Assembly: GCF_002954705.1 (NCBI RefSeq)
Contig: NZ_MSCO01000001.1
Span: 227,873 to 291,872 of the forward strand
Origin: Aliivibrio sifiae
GTDB lineage: Bacteria > Pseudomonadota > Gammaproteobacteria > Enterobacterales > Vibrionaceae
Direction: 5' to 3'
Length of the DNA stretch: 64,000 bases
In this document: positions 26,961-37,100 of the stretch, piece by piece
Layout of the letters: every line of letters begins with the position of its first letter
How positions within the stretch are numbered: position 1 is the first letter of the stretch
The notes under the pieces: model-generated
The model's input: only the letters and a program-made list of their open reading frames with translations
What the model was told of the DNA's origin: nothing
Databases searched by the model: none
Made by a program: the position numbers and the translations under genes

Positions 26961-28684
26961 TGCGTCTTAAGTTAAGAAAAAGACTTGGTGATTTATTAGT
27001 CGAAGAAAACATTGTCACTGAAGAACAAATTGAGCAAGCGCTATTAGCACAGAAAAAAACAGGTAGGAAGTTGGGTGGGACCTTAATTCAGTTAGGTTTT
27101 TTATCTGAAAAACAAATGCTCACTTTTCTATCTCAACAATTAGATGTGCCTTTAGTTGATTTGAATCGAGCGGATATTGATGCTGCTGCTGTCCATTTGT
27201 TACCTGAAGTTCATGCGAGGCGATTGAGAGCTTTAGTGTTGAGCCAGCAAGGTAATACCATTCGAGTTGCAATGAGTGATCCTGCCGATCTCTCTGCTCA
27301 AGAAGCACTATTTTCTCAATTACAGCAATATCAAATTGAAATGGTTATTTCTTCAGAAAGACAGTTGGTTGATAGCTTCGATCGCTTTTATCGTCGAACC
27401 AAAGAAATCGCCTCTTTTGCAGAGCAGTTGCAATCAGAGCATCAAGACAGCAATGATTTTAATTTTGGAATTTCAGGTAGTGATAATGACGAAGTTACTG
27501 TCGTAAAACTCATTAACTCATTATTTGAAGATGCTATTCAAGTTGGTGCGTCTGATATTCATATTGAACCCGATGACAAAGTACTGCGTCTGCGTCAACG
27601 TATTGATGGTGTATTGCATGAAACGTTACTAAATGAAGTGAATATTGCATCAGCGTTGGTGCTTCGTTTGAAGCTGATGGCGAATTTGGATATTTCAGAA
27701 AAACGTCTACCTCAAGATGGACGCTTTAATATTAAATCCCGTGGTCAGTCGGTTGATATTCGTTTATCGACAATGCCAGTGCAGTATGGTGAATCTGTGG
27801 TAATGCGTTTGCTAAATCAAACGTCAGGACTTCGTGAGTTAGAATATTCTGGCTTACCCGATCACCTTTTAGTTCGTTTACGTAAACAGTTACGACGTCC
27901 TCATGGGATGATTTTAGTTACAGGGCCAACTGGTTCAGGAAAAACAACCACTCTATATGGGGCACTTAGTGAGCTAAACACACCAAGTAAGAAGATCATT
28001 ACTGCTGAAGACCCTGTAGAATATCGCTTGCCTCGAATTAATCAAGTGCAAGTAAACAGTAAAATTGATTTAACGTTTTCAAAAATATTAAGAACCTTTC
28101 TCCGTCAAGATCCAGATATTATTTTGATTGGTGAGATGCGAGATCAGGAAACGGTAGAGATCGGGTTACGTGCCGCATTAACGGGCCACTTGGTGTTATC
28201 TACCTTACATACGAATGATTCGATAGATAGTGCATTACGAATGATGGATATGGGTGCTCCTGGTTATCTTGTTGCCAGTGCTGTTCGTGCTGTATTAGCA
28301 CAACGATTGGTTAAAAAAGTGTGCCCAGAATGTTCTGGTGTTGATACGCTTGATGAGCCTCGTAAGCAATGGGTACAAACTCGTTTTCCTAATCAAGTAT
28401 CCGTACCTTTTCAACGAGGCTATGGTTGTCAAAGTTGTAACCTAACTGGATATCGTGGGCGTATTGGTGTGTTTGAGTTGTTAGAATTAGATCAACCAAT
28501 GATGGATTCATTAAGAGCAAATGATGCGGTTGGATTCTCACAAAAAGCCCGTCAAAACCCAGATTATAAGCCACTGTTAGCGTCAGCAATGGAGCTTGCT
28601 ATGAATGGGATTATCTGTCTTGATGAAGTAATGGTATTGGGCGAAGGCGATAATGCGGCTTCTCATCAACCAATATTGATGTAG
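26960..28684 (+). CDS. mshE: MSHA pilus extension ATPase MshE, c-di-GMP-binding
   Basis: A 574-residue PilB-type motor ATPase for pilus extension. The N-terminal MshEN domain carries two tandem c-di-GMP-binding motifs: R-L-G-D-L-L-V...L-L-A-Q at residues 8-31 and K-L-G-G-T-L-I...L-S-Q at 37-59, the arrangement known to bind c-di-GMP in V. cholerae MshE. The ATPase part has Walker A G-P-T-G-S-G-K-T near 322, Asp and His boxes, Walker B I-L-I-G-E-M-R-D near 388, and a four-cysteine metal site (C-P-E-C...C-Q-S-C) near 455-495. Pilus extension should therefore rise with c-di-GMP. The start overlaps the mshN stop by one base. Confidence 0.96.
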   Translation: MRLKLRKRLGDLLVEENIVTEEQIEQALLAQKKTGRKLGGTLIQLGFLSEKQMLTFLSQQLDVPLVDLNRADIDAAAVHLLPEVHARRLRALVLSQQGNTIRVAMSDPADLSAQEALFSQLQQYQIEMVISSERQLVDSFDRFYRRTKEIASFAEQLQSEHQDSNDFNFGISGSDNDEVTVVKLINSLFEDAIQVGASDIHIEPDDKVLRLRQRIDGVLHETLLNEVNIASALVLRLKLMANLDISEKRLPQDGRFNIKSRGQSVDIRLSTMPVQYGESVVMRLLNQTSGLRELEYSGLPDHLLVRLRKQLRRPHGMILVTGPTGSGKTTTLYGALSELNTPSKKIITAEDPVEYRLPRINQVQVNSKIDLTFSKILRTFLRQDPDIILIGEMRDQETVEIGLRAALTGHLVLSTLHTNDSIDSALRMMDMGAPGYLVASAVRAVLAQRLVKKVCPECSGVDTLDEPRKQWVQTRFPNQVSVPFQRGYGCQSCNLTGYRGRIGVFELLELDQPMMDSLRANDAVGFSQKARQNPDYKPLLASAMELAMNGIICLDEVMVLGEGDNAASHQPILM

Positions 28685-28692
28685 GCATTAGC

Positions 28693-29919
28693 ATGGCAAT
28701 ATTTAAATATAGCGGACGTAATAGCCGTGGTGAACAAGTCTCAGGGTCTATCGAGTCAACATCGCAAGAAATGGCGGCTGAGCAACTCATGAATGATGGC
28801 GTGATACCTACCTCAATTCGAGCGAGTAATTTTGGTGGGAACTCAAGTGCAACTGACTGGAAGAAGTGGTTTCAGCCAACGATCCCTTTAGAAGTGCTCG
28901 TTATTTTTTGTCGCCAAATGTACAGCCTAACTAAAGCTGGAGTTCCTTTATTACGAGCGATGAATGGATTATCACAGAACAGTAATAACAAATTATTAAA
29001 AAATGCATTGGAAGAGGTGACGGCTGATTTAACTAATGGTCGTAGTTTGTCGGTATCAATGCAACAACACCCTCATGTATTTAGCTCTTTGTTTGTATCA
29101 ATGATACATGTTGGTGAGAATACAGGGCGGTTGGATCTTGTGTTAATGCAATTGGCTAATTATTACGAACAAGAGATGGAAACTCGTAAGCGAATTAAAT
29201 CGGCAATGCGATATCCGATATTTGTATTAACGTTCATCTTACTTGCGATGTTTGTATTAAATATTAAGGTTATTCCTCAGTTTGCGAGCATGTTTTCTCG
29301 CTTTGGTGTTGATTTACCATTGCCAACACGGATCTTAATTACAACCTCTAGTTTCTTTGTTAATTATTGGCATTTTTTAATCGCAGGAATGGCAGCAGCA
29401 TTGTTTGCGTTTCAAGCCTGGATTGGTCAGCCAAAGGGGAGAGAAGCTTGGGATAAGTGCCGTCTTCGGTTGCCTATTGTTGGTGATATTGTAACGCGTG
29501 CGCAAATGTCTCGCTTCTCAAGAACGTTTGCTTTGATGTTAAAATCAGGTGTACCACTTAACCAATCACTCGCGCTTTCTGCTGAATCTTTAGAGAATAA
29601 ATACCTAGAGAATAGATTGCTTGAAATGAAAAATGGGATTGAGTCAGGTACTAGTATGTCAGCAACCGCAGCTCAGAGTGGTATTTTCACACCCTTAGTT
29701 CAACAAATGATAGCCGTTGGTGAAGAGACAGGGCAAATCGATGATTTATTATTAGAAGTCTCAGATTTTTATGACCGTGAAGTGGATTATGACTTAAAGA
29801 CATTAACAGCAAGGATTGAACCTCTGTTATTGGTTATTGTTTCAGGAATGGTTTTGATATTAGCATTAGGTATTTTCTTACCAATGTGGAATATGTTAGA
29901 TGTAGTAAAAGGGTCGTAA
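28693..29919 (+). CDS. mshG: MSHA inner-membrane platform protein MshG
   Basis: A 408-residue PilC/GspF-type platform protein. Two T2SSF domains (about 70-195 and 270-395) are each followed by membrane helices, with three helices in total (about 170-190, 220-240, 375-400). It connects the MshE motor with pilin insertion. It lies 8 bases after mshE and its TAA overlaps the mshF start. Confidence 0.95.
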   Translation: MAIFKYSGRNSRGEQVSGSIESTSQEMAAEQLMNDGVIPTSIRASNFGGNSSATDWKKWFQPTIPLEVLVIFCRQMYSLTKAGVPLLRAMNGLSQNSNNKLLKNALEEVTADLTNGRSLSVSMQQHPHVFSSLFVSMIHVGENTGRLDLVLMQLANYYEQEMETRKRIKSAMRYPIFVLTFILLAMFVLNIKVIPQFASMFSRFGVDLPLPTRILITTSSFFVNYWHFLIAGMAAALFAFQAWIGQPKGREAWDKCRLRLPIVGDIVTRAQMSRFSRTFALMLKSGVPLNQSLALSAESLENKYLENRLLEMKNGIESGTSMSATAAQSGIFTPLVQQMIAVGEETGQIDDLLLEVSDFYDREVDYDLKTLTARIEPLLLVIVSGMVLILALGIFLPMWNMLDVVKGS

Positions 29920-30371
29920 TGATGTCAACAACCCGGTTTATATGGGGTGGGCTTGTTATTGTATTTCTCGCTGTTATTTTATATCAATGGGACAGAATCG
30001 AGCCTGAAGTGGAAGATACCGCGTTATTAATGAGTAGCCGAGAAATATTATCTTCAGCTAATGAATTTAAAAATTATTGGGTTGTAAATGGGCAACCTAA
30101 CGTTATTGTTAAAGACGGAATAGAAGTAACATTTACCAAATTAGGCTGGCCACTGACTCTTGATGATAAAGAGTTAAATTGTCAAAAATGGCTACACCTT
30201 TTATTACCAGAAAAACAGAAAATTTATACAGAAGCGATTCATGTGACGAAAAAAAAAGCAAAAGTGGCTCAGTATGGTTGTGAGTATGGTATATCGAATG
30301 ATAAAATTGTTTCTGTAATGTTGGTAAATGGCGTGTTTAAAGTTAACGTCGGTTTTTTGAATGAAAACTAA
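29919..30371 (+). CDS. mshF: MSHA biogenesis protein MshF
   Basis: A 150-residue protein with a membrane helix at about residues 8-24 and a periplasmic region with two cysteines. The exact role is not well established; it is conserved as the last gene of the biogenesis set in vibrios. I chose the ATG that overlaps the mshG stop (TAATG), with a second ATG directly after. An A9 tract near 30249 is read in frame. Confidence 0.82.
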   Translation: MMSTTRFIWGGLVIVFLAVILYQWDRIEPEVEDTALLMSSREILSSANEFKNYWVVNGQPNVIVKDGIEVTFTKLGWPLTLDDKELNCQKWLHLLLPEKQKIYTEAIHVTKKKAKVAQYGCEYGISNDKIVSVMLVNGVFKVNVGFLNEN

Positions 30372-30383
30372 GTTGGCATTTTT

Positions 30384-30412
30384 TTGACTAACACTGTGTT
30401 TTTTATTGTAAA
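30384..30412 (+). promoter_or_regulatory. Candidate sigma-70 promoter for the pilin genes
   Basis: TTGACT at 30384-30389 and TGTAAA at 30407-30412 are separated by 17 bases, 48 bases before mshB. This fits the known division of MSHA genes into a biogenesis operon and a structural operon starting at mshB. Confidence 0.55.
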
Positions 30413-30459
30413 ATCCCTTACAATTCAGAAAGAAAATAGAAATAGAGAGAAGCATTACG

Positions 30460-31023
30460 ATGAAGTTCCAAAAAGGTTTCTCACTGGTTGAGCTAGTGAT
30501 AGTGATCGTAGTTATAGGGTTGTTGGCAACTGTCGCACTACCTCGATTTTTAGATGTTAGTCTTGAAGCGAAAAAAGCGAGTGTTGAAGGAGTTGCGGGC
30601 GGATATGCTACGGCTGTTCTTTCAGCAAGAGCACAATGGGAAGCAGAAGCTCGTCCAAGAACTGATGGTTATAATGCGGTGAGTTATGATGGAACAGAAT
30701 TTTGGTTAACGGATCCATCGCAATCAAATCAATCTGAATTTCGTCCGGGTTACCCAATAGCTCCACGAGAAGATTTAGATGGCAATGATACAGGTAGTTA
30801 TCCAACAGCACTAACGGCAAAAGAGTGTATATTATTAATGGAAATGTTATTACAAAATGCACCGTACGTTACTGATGATCATAAAGATAATAAAGCCAAG
30901 TATCTAGCAGAAGTAATAACCGAAAATAGCCGTAATCAATGTAAATATACACAACAAGAAAATGAAGGACACTTCTTTACTTACGAGCCTGAGTCAGGTC
31001 GTGTTGTGGTGACATTACAATAA
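30460..31023 (+). CDS. mshB: MSHA minor pilin MshB
   Basis: A 187-residue type IV prepilin with leader M-K-F-Q-K-G and mature start F-S-L-V-E-L, with the conserved Glu at +5. This is followed by a hydrophobic N-terminal helix and a globular domain with a C-terminal cysteine pair. It should be processed by the prepilin peptidase and incorporated as a minor subunit. It begins behind a GAGAG site. Confidence 0.92.
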   Translation: MKFQKGFSLVELVIVIVVIGLLATVALPRFLDVSLEAKKASVEGVAGGYATAVLSARAQWEAEARPRTDGYNAVSYDGTEFWLTDPSQSNQSEFRPGYPIAPREDLDGNDTGSYPTALTAKECILLMEMLLQNAPYVTDDHKDNKAKYLAEVITENSRNQCKYTQQENEGHFFTYEPESGRVVVTLQ

Positions 31024-31049
31024 TAAATTTAATAATTAATGCTTATTTA

Positions 31050-31077
31050 ATTTTCCAAATAATATTAATTGGAAAAT
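31050..31077 (+). other. Inverted repeat between mshB and mshA
   Basis: A perfect 9-bp stem (ATTTTCCAA/TTGGAAAAT) with a 10-base AT-only loop lies 27 bases after the mshB stop. There is no T-run after it, so it is not a standard terminator. It could be an mRNA processing or stabilising structure that raises mshA relative to mshB, or an operator. Confidence 0.4.
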
Positions 31078-31166
31078 AAGACTTAATTATATCTATATAT
31101 TAGTTTTAACAATAACGGTGGCACCATTTAAGTACCATCATATTAATAATAAAAGAGAGAAGTAAC

Positions 31167-31634
31167 ATGAAAAGACAAGGTGGTTTCACACTTATTGAGT
31201 TGGTAGTTGTAATCGTTATTCTAGGTATTCTAGCAGTAACCGCAGCACCTAAATTTCTTAACCTGCAATCTGATGCTCGTGCATCGTCACTGCAAGGTTT
31301 AAAAGGCGCAATGTCAGGAGCTTCTGGTATTGTGTATGGTAAAGCTGCAATTGATGGTAAAGAAACATCAGAAAAGACTGTTGCTATTGATGGTATTGAT
31401 ACTGTTTACGGCTACCCTAAAGCAACTTCTGCTGGTATTGGCGCAGCGGTTGTTGGTTTAGATGAGGATTGGAGTTCTGTAGTTTCTGGTTCAACATTAG
31501 TTGTTGGTTTTAAACAAGATCCAAAACCAACTTTAGCTTCAAAAATTACAGAGACCAATTGTTACGTAACATACAGTGAAGCAACGACACTTTCATCTGG
31601 TGTCTCTGTAATTGTAACTGCGACTAAGTGTTAA
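31167..31634 (+). CDS. mshA: MSHA major pilin MshA
   Basis: Major subunit of the MSHA pilus, used for surface attachment. The 155-residue prepilin has a short leader M-K-R-Q-G-G, mature start F-T-L-I-E-L (Glu at +5), a hydrophobic helix to about residue 35 and an alanine/glycine-rich region. A C-terminal disulfide loop lies between the Cys in E-T-N-C-Y and the terminal Cys. It has a strong GAGAGAAG ribosome site. A terminator follows immediately, as expected for a pilin made in excess over its minor subunits. Confidence 0.96.
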   Translation: MKRQGGFTLIELVVVIVILGILAVTAAPKFLNLQSDARASSLQGLKGAMSGASGIVYGKAAIDGKETSEKTVAIDGIDTVYGYPKATSAGIGAAVVGLDEDWSSVVSGSTLVVGFKQDPKPTLASKITETNCYVTYSEATTLSSGVSVIVTATKC

Positions 31635-31658
31635 TAAATAAACCTTAATATGCCTCTA

Positions 31659-31686
31659 AAAGCCAGCGATCTCCGCTGGCTTTTTT
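31659..31686 (+). terminator. Terminator after mshA
   Basis: The inverted repeat AGCCAGCG/CGCTGGCT with a 4-base loop is followed by TTTTTT, 25 bases after the mshA stop. It separates the abundant major pilin transcript from mshC and the downstream genes. Confidence 0.88.
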
Positions 31687-31696
31687 GTATCTAAAA

Positions 31697-31724
31697 TTAA
31701 CATTACCTTCGCTATCCTTATAAA
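31697..31724 (+). promoter_or_regulatory. Candidate promoter for mshC-mshQ
   Basis: TTAACA at 31697-31702 and TATAAA at 31719-31724 with a 16-base spacer lie just after the mshA terminator and 38 bases before mshC. This would give mshCDOPQ their own low-level transcription in addition to readthrough. Confidence 0.4.
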
Positions 31725-31762
31725 TTCCGTTATCCTAGTAACAGGAGACAATAAGGTAACGG

Positions 31763-32359
31763 ATGATGATTTTTCCCCTCGTAGTATCCCTACAAAAACA
31801 ACCAATAAAAACAAAAGGTTTCACATTAGTTGAATTGGTTGTAGTGATCGTTATTCTAGCGATTATTGCTATTTACACCTCTAGTAAATACATGGGGGCG
31901 AGCCGCTTTTCTTCTACAGCAGCTCAAGAGCAGGTCGTATCCATCTTGCGTCAAGTCCAGATTGCTGCAATGCAAACTAATGCCCCCGATAATAGCGATT
32001 CTTGTCGCTCAATTTTAATGACAACGAGTAAATTTGGTGTCTCTCAATCTTGTCAAAGCCAAGGCATGTCCAGTGCGGCACTTTCTGATTATTCTAAAGA
32101 TACGGATCAGCAACAATTAGAGTTAATCAAACTAAGCTATGCTTTTAATTCAATAAGCGGAGCTGTTTCTGAGTTGTCATTTGATTTGCTTGGTAGACCA
32201 ATAACTAAGGTTACCTCTTCAGTATCCTCTTCTCTTTGTACTGCTAGTGATTGTCGTATAACGATAACAACACCTTCTTCAAACGAGAGTCGTTCGGTAT
32301 GTATTAATAGTGAAGGATTTATCTATCGTTCAACTCAAGGGGGCGGGTGTCAAATATGA
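31763..32359 (+). CDS. mshC: MSHA minor pilin MshC
   Basis: A 198-residue prepilin-like protein with a longer than usual leader (about 21 residues), the cleavage motif K-T-K-G before F-T-L-V-E-L, and Glu at +5. The globular part has several cysteines. The leader length depends on the start chosen. The first ATG (31763) is taken here, but no strong ribosome site separates it from the ATG one codon later. The stop overlaps mshD (ATGA). Confidence 0.88.
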   Translation: MMIFPLVVSLQKQPIKTKGFTLVELVVVIVILAIIAIYTSSKYMGASRFSSTAAQEQVVSILRQVQIAAMQTNAPDNSDSCRSILMTTSKFGVSQSCQSQGMSSAALSDYSKDTDQQQLELIKLSYAFNSISGAVSELSFDLLGRPITKVTSSVSSSLCTASDCRITITTPSSNESRSVCINSEGFIYRSTQGGGCQI

Positions 32360-32946
32360 GGTTGAAATTAACCTATCAGCGAGGGTTAACCTTAATAGAA
32401 TCAATCGTCGGTATTGTGATTTTAGGTTTTGCATTATCAGTATTGATTTCTGGTGTGTTTACTTCCTCAACTACGTCTCATCAAGCCACCTACCAAGCAC
32501 AAGCCGCCGCGCTTGGGCACTCAGTGATGACGGATATATTAAGTCGTCAATTCGATCAACATAGCGATCCTAATGGTGGCCAATATCGTTGTGGAGAAGT
32601 GCACTCTGGAATGATGATTCCGAGTTGTACTTTGGTGAAGAATTTGGGACGAGATGGAGCAGCAGAAAATAGCGCTATCACGTTTAATGATGTGGATGAT
32701 TTTATTGGTTGCTGGGGAGCGTTATCTGAATGTTCATCAAATACTTTACCGTCATATCAATTAAACCAATTAATAGATACATCAAGTGCGGATGAATATA
32801 AGCATTTTACCGTAGAAATTAATGTTATGTATGCAGATATAGATGCTAAGAATACTGCTATTACGCAATATAAAAAAATAATTATCACGCTTTATGCAAG
32901 CCAATATGCCAAATATACCTTTAGTGCTTACAGAGGTAATTATTAA
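32356..32946 (+). CDS. mshD: MSHA minor pilin MshD
   Basis: A 196-residue prepilin-like protein. The processing motif is Q-R-G before L-T-L-I-E-S, with Glu at +5 and Leu at +1 in place of Phe. It then has a hydrophobic helix and a cysteine-containing globular domain. The ATG at 32356 overlaps the mshC stop and is preferred over the GTG nine bases upstream. Confidence 0.88.
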   Translation: MRLKLTYQRGLTLIESIVGIVILGFALSVLISGVFTSSTTSHQATYQAQAAALGHSVMTDILSRQFDQHSDPNGGQYRCGEVHSGMMIPSCTLVKNLGRDGAAENSAITFNDVDDFIGCWGALSECSSNTLPSYQLNQLIDTSSADEYKHFTVEINVMYADIDAKNTAITQYKKIIITLYASQYAKYTFSAYRGNY

Positions 32947-33701
32947 TGACGAAATTAAGTGGATTTACCTTAATTGAATTGATTTTAACGGTTGTGGTCG
33001 TTGGCATTGTGGCTTTGGCTGCGAGCAATACGCTCCAGCTCGGATTTCAAAGTTATAACGACAGCATTGATCGTCAAGATAATCAAATGCAGGCAAAATT
33101 TCTGATTGAGAAATTGAGCCGTGAATTACGTCATGCCGTGCCTAATAGTATTGAAGTTTCAAGCTCCCAAGAGTGTGTTAGCTTTATTCCTGTAGAGGCG
33201 AGTGCCTTTTATTTAGAACTACCACTATTTAATGAAAAGCAAATTGATACAGTTCTACTTTCTAATAAGGCCAGTGTGATTGCAGGCTTAAACCTTACCA
33301 TTAATCCAAGCAATCAAAATGAGTTGATTGAAATCAACGGTAGTCGATATGTTGCTATTGATTCGGTTACTGTTTCTGGTGGCGTTTCTACGATTAATTT
33401 TTCTACCAATAACAACCCCGCATTTACTTCTAACTCGGTATCTGGACGTGCTTTTATTTATAAACCTGAAGTCATTAGTTACTGTATTGTTCCCGGAAAA
33501 GTGAATCGAACGGTTACAAACACACAGACCCAATTAAGTTTTGTTAATCAGTTGGCTAATCACATTAATAGCGGTAAATTCATTTTTGAGCAGGCGTCAA
33601 TACACCGAAATAGTATGGTCAGAATGGTGTTAGCGTTTGAAAATGATCTAGGTGAAACAACCCAATATCAACATGATGTGCAGGTGATTAATGTTCCATA
33701 A
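32946..33701 (+). CDS. mshO: MSHA minor pilin MshO (PilW-like)
   Basis: A 251-residue prepilin-like protein with a short leader (M-T-K-L-S-G), mature start F-T-L-I-E-L with Glu at +5, and a large C-terminal domain, in the manner of PilW-type minor pilins. It overlaps the mshD stop (TAATG) and overlaps mshP by 11 bases. Confidence 0.9.
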   Translation: MTKLSGFTLIELILTVVVVGIVALAASNTLQLGFQSYNDSIDRQDNQMQAKFLIEKLSRELRHAVPNSIEVSSSQECVSFIPVEASAFYLELPLFNEKQIDTVLLSNKASVIAGLNLTINPSNQNELIEINGSRYVAIDSVTVSGGVSTINFSTNNNPAFTSNSVSGRAFIYKPEVISYCIVPGKVNRTVTNTQTQLSFVNQLANHINSGKFIFEQASIHRNSMVRMVLAFENDLGETTQYQHDVQVINVP

Positions 33702-34125
33702 TCAAACAAAGCAAAAAGGTAACCTGTTAATCATGTCGATTGTCGTTATGGTTGTTATCGGCTATTTATCATTAAATTTATTGAAGGTCGAAACCAGTAA
33801 TTCAGATACGGTTTCAAAGGAAGTGTTAGGAACACAAGCTTGGTTTTTAGCGCACTCAGGTGCTGAATGGGGCTTGGTTCAGTTATTTCCTTTAGGGCAA
33901 TCAGGTGTTGACGATGCTATTTGTGATGGGGTTGAGCGTAATCCGAATATGGCTTTGGCAAATAGTGGATGCAGTCATAACCCTAGTGTGGTGTGTGAAA
34001 GGAGTGAAGTTTCTTATCATGATGAAATTATTCAATATTTTAAAATAAAGAGCACGGCTATTTGTGGCTCTGGAGCAAATAAAGTGACGCGAGTACAAGA
34101 AGTATGGGCGAAGGAGATAAATTGA
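33691..34125 (+). CDS. mshP: MSHA minor pilin-like protein MshP (PilX-like)
   Basis: A 144-residue protein with a pilin-like N-terminal hydrophobic helix (about 12-30). The cleavage-like motif Q-K-G-N-L-L-I-M lacks the Glu at +5, as is common in PilX/GspK-type subunits that sit at the pilus tip. Four cysteines lie in the C-terminal half. Its position between mshO and mshQ supports the call. Confidence 0.85.
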   Translation: MFHNQTKQKGNLLIMSIVVMVVIGYLSLNLLKVETSNSDTVSKEVLGTQAWFLAHSGAEWGLVQLFPLGQSGVDDAICDGVERNPNMALANSGCSHNPSVVCERSEVSYHDEIIQYFKIKSTAICGSGANKVTRVQEVWAKEIN

Positions 34126-37100
34126 TGGCTATTGTGGTTTATATAAAACGGTTACTACAGTTAAGTTTTCTTTTTATTGTTTTTATTTCTCATGCAAACG
34201 CAAATAATAATTTTGAGTTTGGAGTACTGAATAATCAAAATTGTATAGAACAAAGTTGTACTATTACATTCGAGAATACTTATACATCCCCATTAGTTTT
34301 TTTATTATCTTCTTTTGATACTGCTAATTATACGACCGATGTGTCGTCTACATTATTTCTTGAAAGTGTTTCTTCAACCAATGCAACGATACGTCAAAAA
34401 ACTCGGGTGTATGAAGAATCTGAACAAATTCAAATGTTATCAATTCAATACGTAGTGGTTGAAGAAGGGAAGATTGTATTAGATCCGACACAGCCTACTA
34501 TGCTGGCTGAGGCTGGGGTTATTTCTGGCGTCGCTTATATTGGAAAAAAAGTAAAGCACAAGCATAAGAAGTGGTTAAATGTTGATTTTAAATCACCTTT
34601 TTCAAGGCCTCCAATAGTCTTTACTCAGGTTCAAGGGTTATCTCAAACTAATGTATGGGCAACCACTTCAAATAGATATATATCCCCTCAAAATTTTGAA
34701 ACAACTCTTGAATTAGGGCGTTCTTCTATAATGCCAGCGAATGATAAACCAGAAAAAATAGCCTATTTAGCGATTCAAGACTTTAGTGGAATTACGGATC
34801 GCGGGACTTCGTTTTTTGTTGGGAAAAAAGAGAATGTTAACCAAAAGAAACGTAAAGGCGATGACGTTGGAGCCTTGAATACATTGGCACGCTCTTGTCT
34901 GAATAATACAATTTCATTACCACCGTCATTTGACTCTAACTATACCGTATTAATATCGAAGCAAACACGTCAAGGTGCGGATGGTGGTTGGCTACGTTTA
35001 TGCGAAGGCCAACAGAATAATGAATTATCATTTATGCTTGATGAAGATTATATTACTCGAGAGCATGGTGCTTTAGAGACTGTTGGTTATTTGGTTTTTG
35101 AAAATAAAAATGATCTATTTGATATGTGTGAATATTTTCCATCAGCGGCTCAAACTTGGTTTGATGGTGGAGGAATAGAAACACAATTAATTGTTGATGG
35201 GGAAAAGGGACAAAACCGTTCGTATATTGAAACCCCTAACCGTACGGTTGGTTTTCCTTCTGGCTCTATGAATCTAAAATCAGGAAATACCTGTGAGGAT
35301 AGCGATGGAAGTAGCGGTGATTGTATTGCAGCTCCTTCTTTAATTGTACCTCACTTATCAGTAACTACAGAGTTTACTGGGGTCGACGGGTCTATAAACG
35401 GATTAAGTGATATCACAATTAGTCCAGGTCATTACACCGCGATAAATCTGATGGGGGGGAATGCTGTTGATTATATTCAAGTAGTTATTGAGCCTGGGAT
35501 CTATTGGGTAAATCAATTTAGTGCAACAGGATTCGCTGAAATTCATTTTTCTAATATAGAAAAAACAATTATTCATGTTCAAAATTGGAATGATCCAGGC
35601 AATGTTATTTATAATCATGAGGCGAAACCTGATAACTTATTAATTGCAGCCCATGGAGTAAATGCCAATATACTTATGGCCGGGTCTAATTTATTAAAAG
35701 CGCATTTATATAGTGAAGGTAATATAGCCTTAAATGGTCGTGTTTCTGTATATGGAGCGGTAACTGCTAAAACCCTTAAATTATTCTCTAATTCACGCAT
35801 TATTGGACAAAGTGAATGCTTTGACCCTCCTAAAAACTATACTTTAAAAGTCACTCCACAAATTGATTACAGTTTAACCTGTGAACGCATTCCTGTGAAA
35901 TTTACCGTTGAAGATGATAATGGCCCTGTTCTCGGATTTAATAAGTTTTTTTCTGCAGTGATTAATACTAAAGATAATGGCTCTGCATGTTGGTCAGAAT
36001 CTCCAGATAAATCAGTTGCTGCTGATTGCTCAATTACAGGTTCAACGTTCGTAGATGGTGAAAAAACACTGTACTTAGATAGCTCCGATTTGGATATTTT
36101 TGATGTTACGGCTTCTAGTGATAATCTGAACGAGACAGAGAAAGAACACTTTGAATTTGTGCCATTTAAATTTGATGTTAATACGATTAAAGCTATTGCA
36201 AATAAATCGCAGAGTTTTGATATCAATGTATTGGCTTGTAATGACGGATCTCCTGATATTGTTCAAGACTATAATGGTAATAAACAATTAGAGGTATCGC
36301 CGTATATTTTAGATTCTCCTAATTCATATGATGGAATAAGAACAGATTTAGAGTTGGCTAGTCTGATAAATCCAAATCAAATTGGGCTTACTTTTAATCA
36401 AGGCATAGCGACAACTAATTTAACTTATGGAGAAGCTGGTTCACTCCACTTTGCATTGAGTGATCCTAGCTTTATTTGCCCTCCTAATTTTGATTGTAAT
36501 GATTACCCTATTGATTCAGGCTTGTTATCAACAACTGTAAATGTTGAATCTAGACCATGGAAGCTTGCAGTTTGTAGTGATGTTGCAGCAGACGGTAACA
36601 GTTCGAATGGCCCTGCTTTTGTTGCAGCAGCTGAAGCGTTCTCTCTTAAAGTTAAACCAGTTCAATATAGCAGTAGCCCTAATTCTGATTTGTGTGAGTT
36701 GCCAGTAACGCAAAATTTCTTTAAGCCATCGGCTCCTCAGGCGTTAATTACGGCACTAGATCCGACGTTAGATACTCCGCAATTAAGCATAGGAGGAATG
36801 CTAGGTACTTTATCTCCGTTGCTTTCTTTTTCTAATAATATTTATGCAGGCAGTAACTCAACTAGTCATTATCTATTTGAAAACATGACTTATGATGAGG
36901 TTGGTAGTATTCAATTTAACGTAGAGGCTTTAAGTGTTGGTTTTTATGATGGTATTCAAGGTGGTATAGATAAGGGCTCTAAACCAGTAGGTCGCTTCTA
37001 TCCTGCTTATTTTTCCATTACAAATACATTATGGGATTACCCTGAAAATCAAGGATCTTCAGAAGGGACTTATTCCTATATGGCACAACCTTTTGATGAC

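Noticed and set aside
31050-31077. Rho-independent terminator between mshB and mshA
   Set aside because: The stem is good but no T-run follows, so it is reported only as an inverted repeat.
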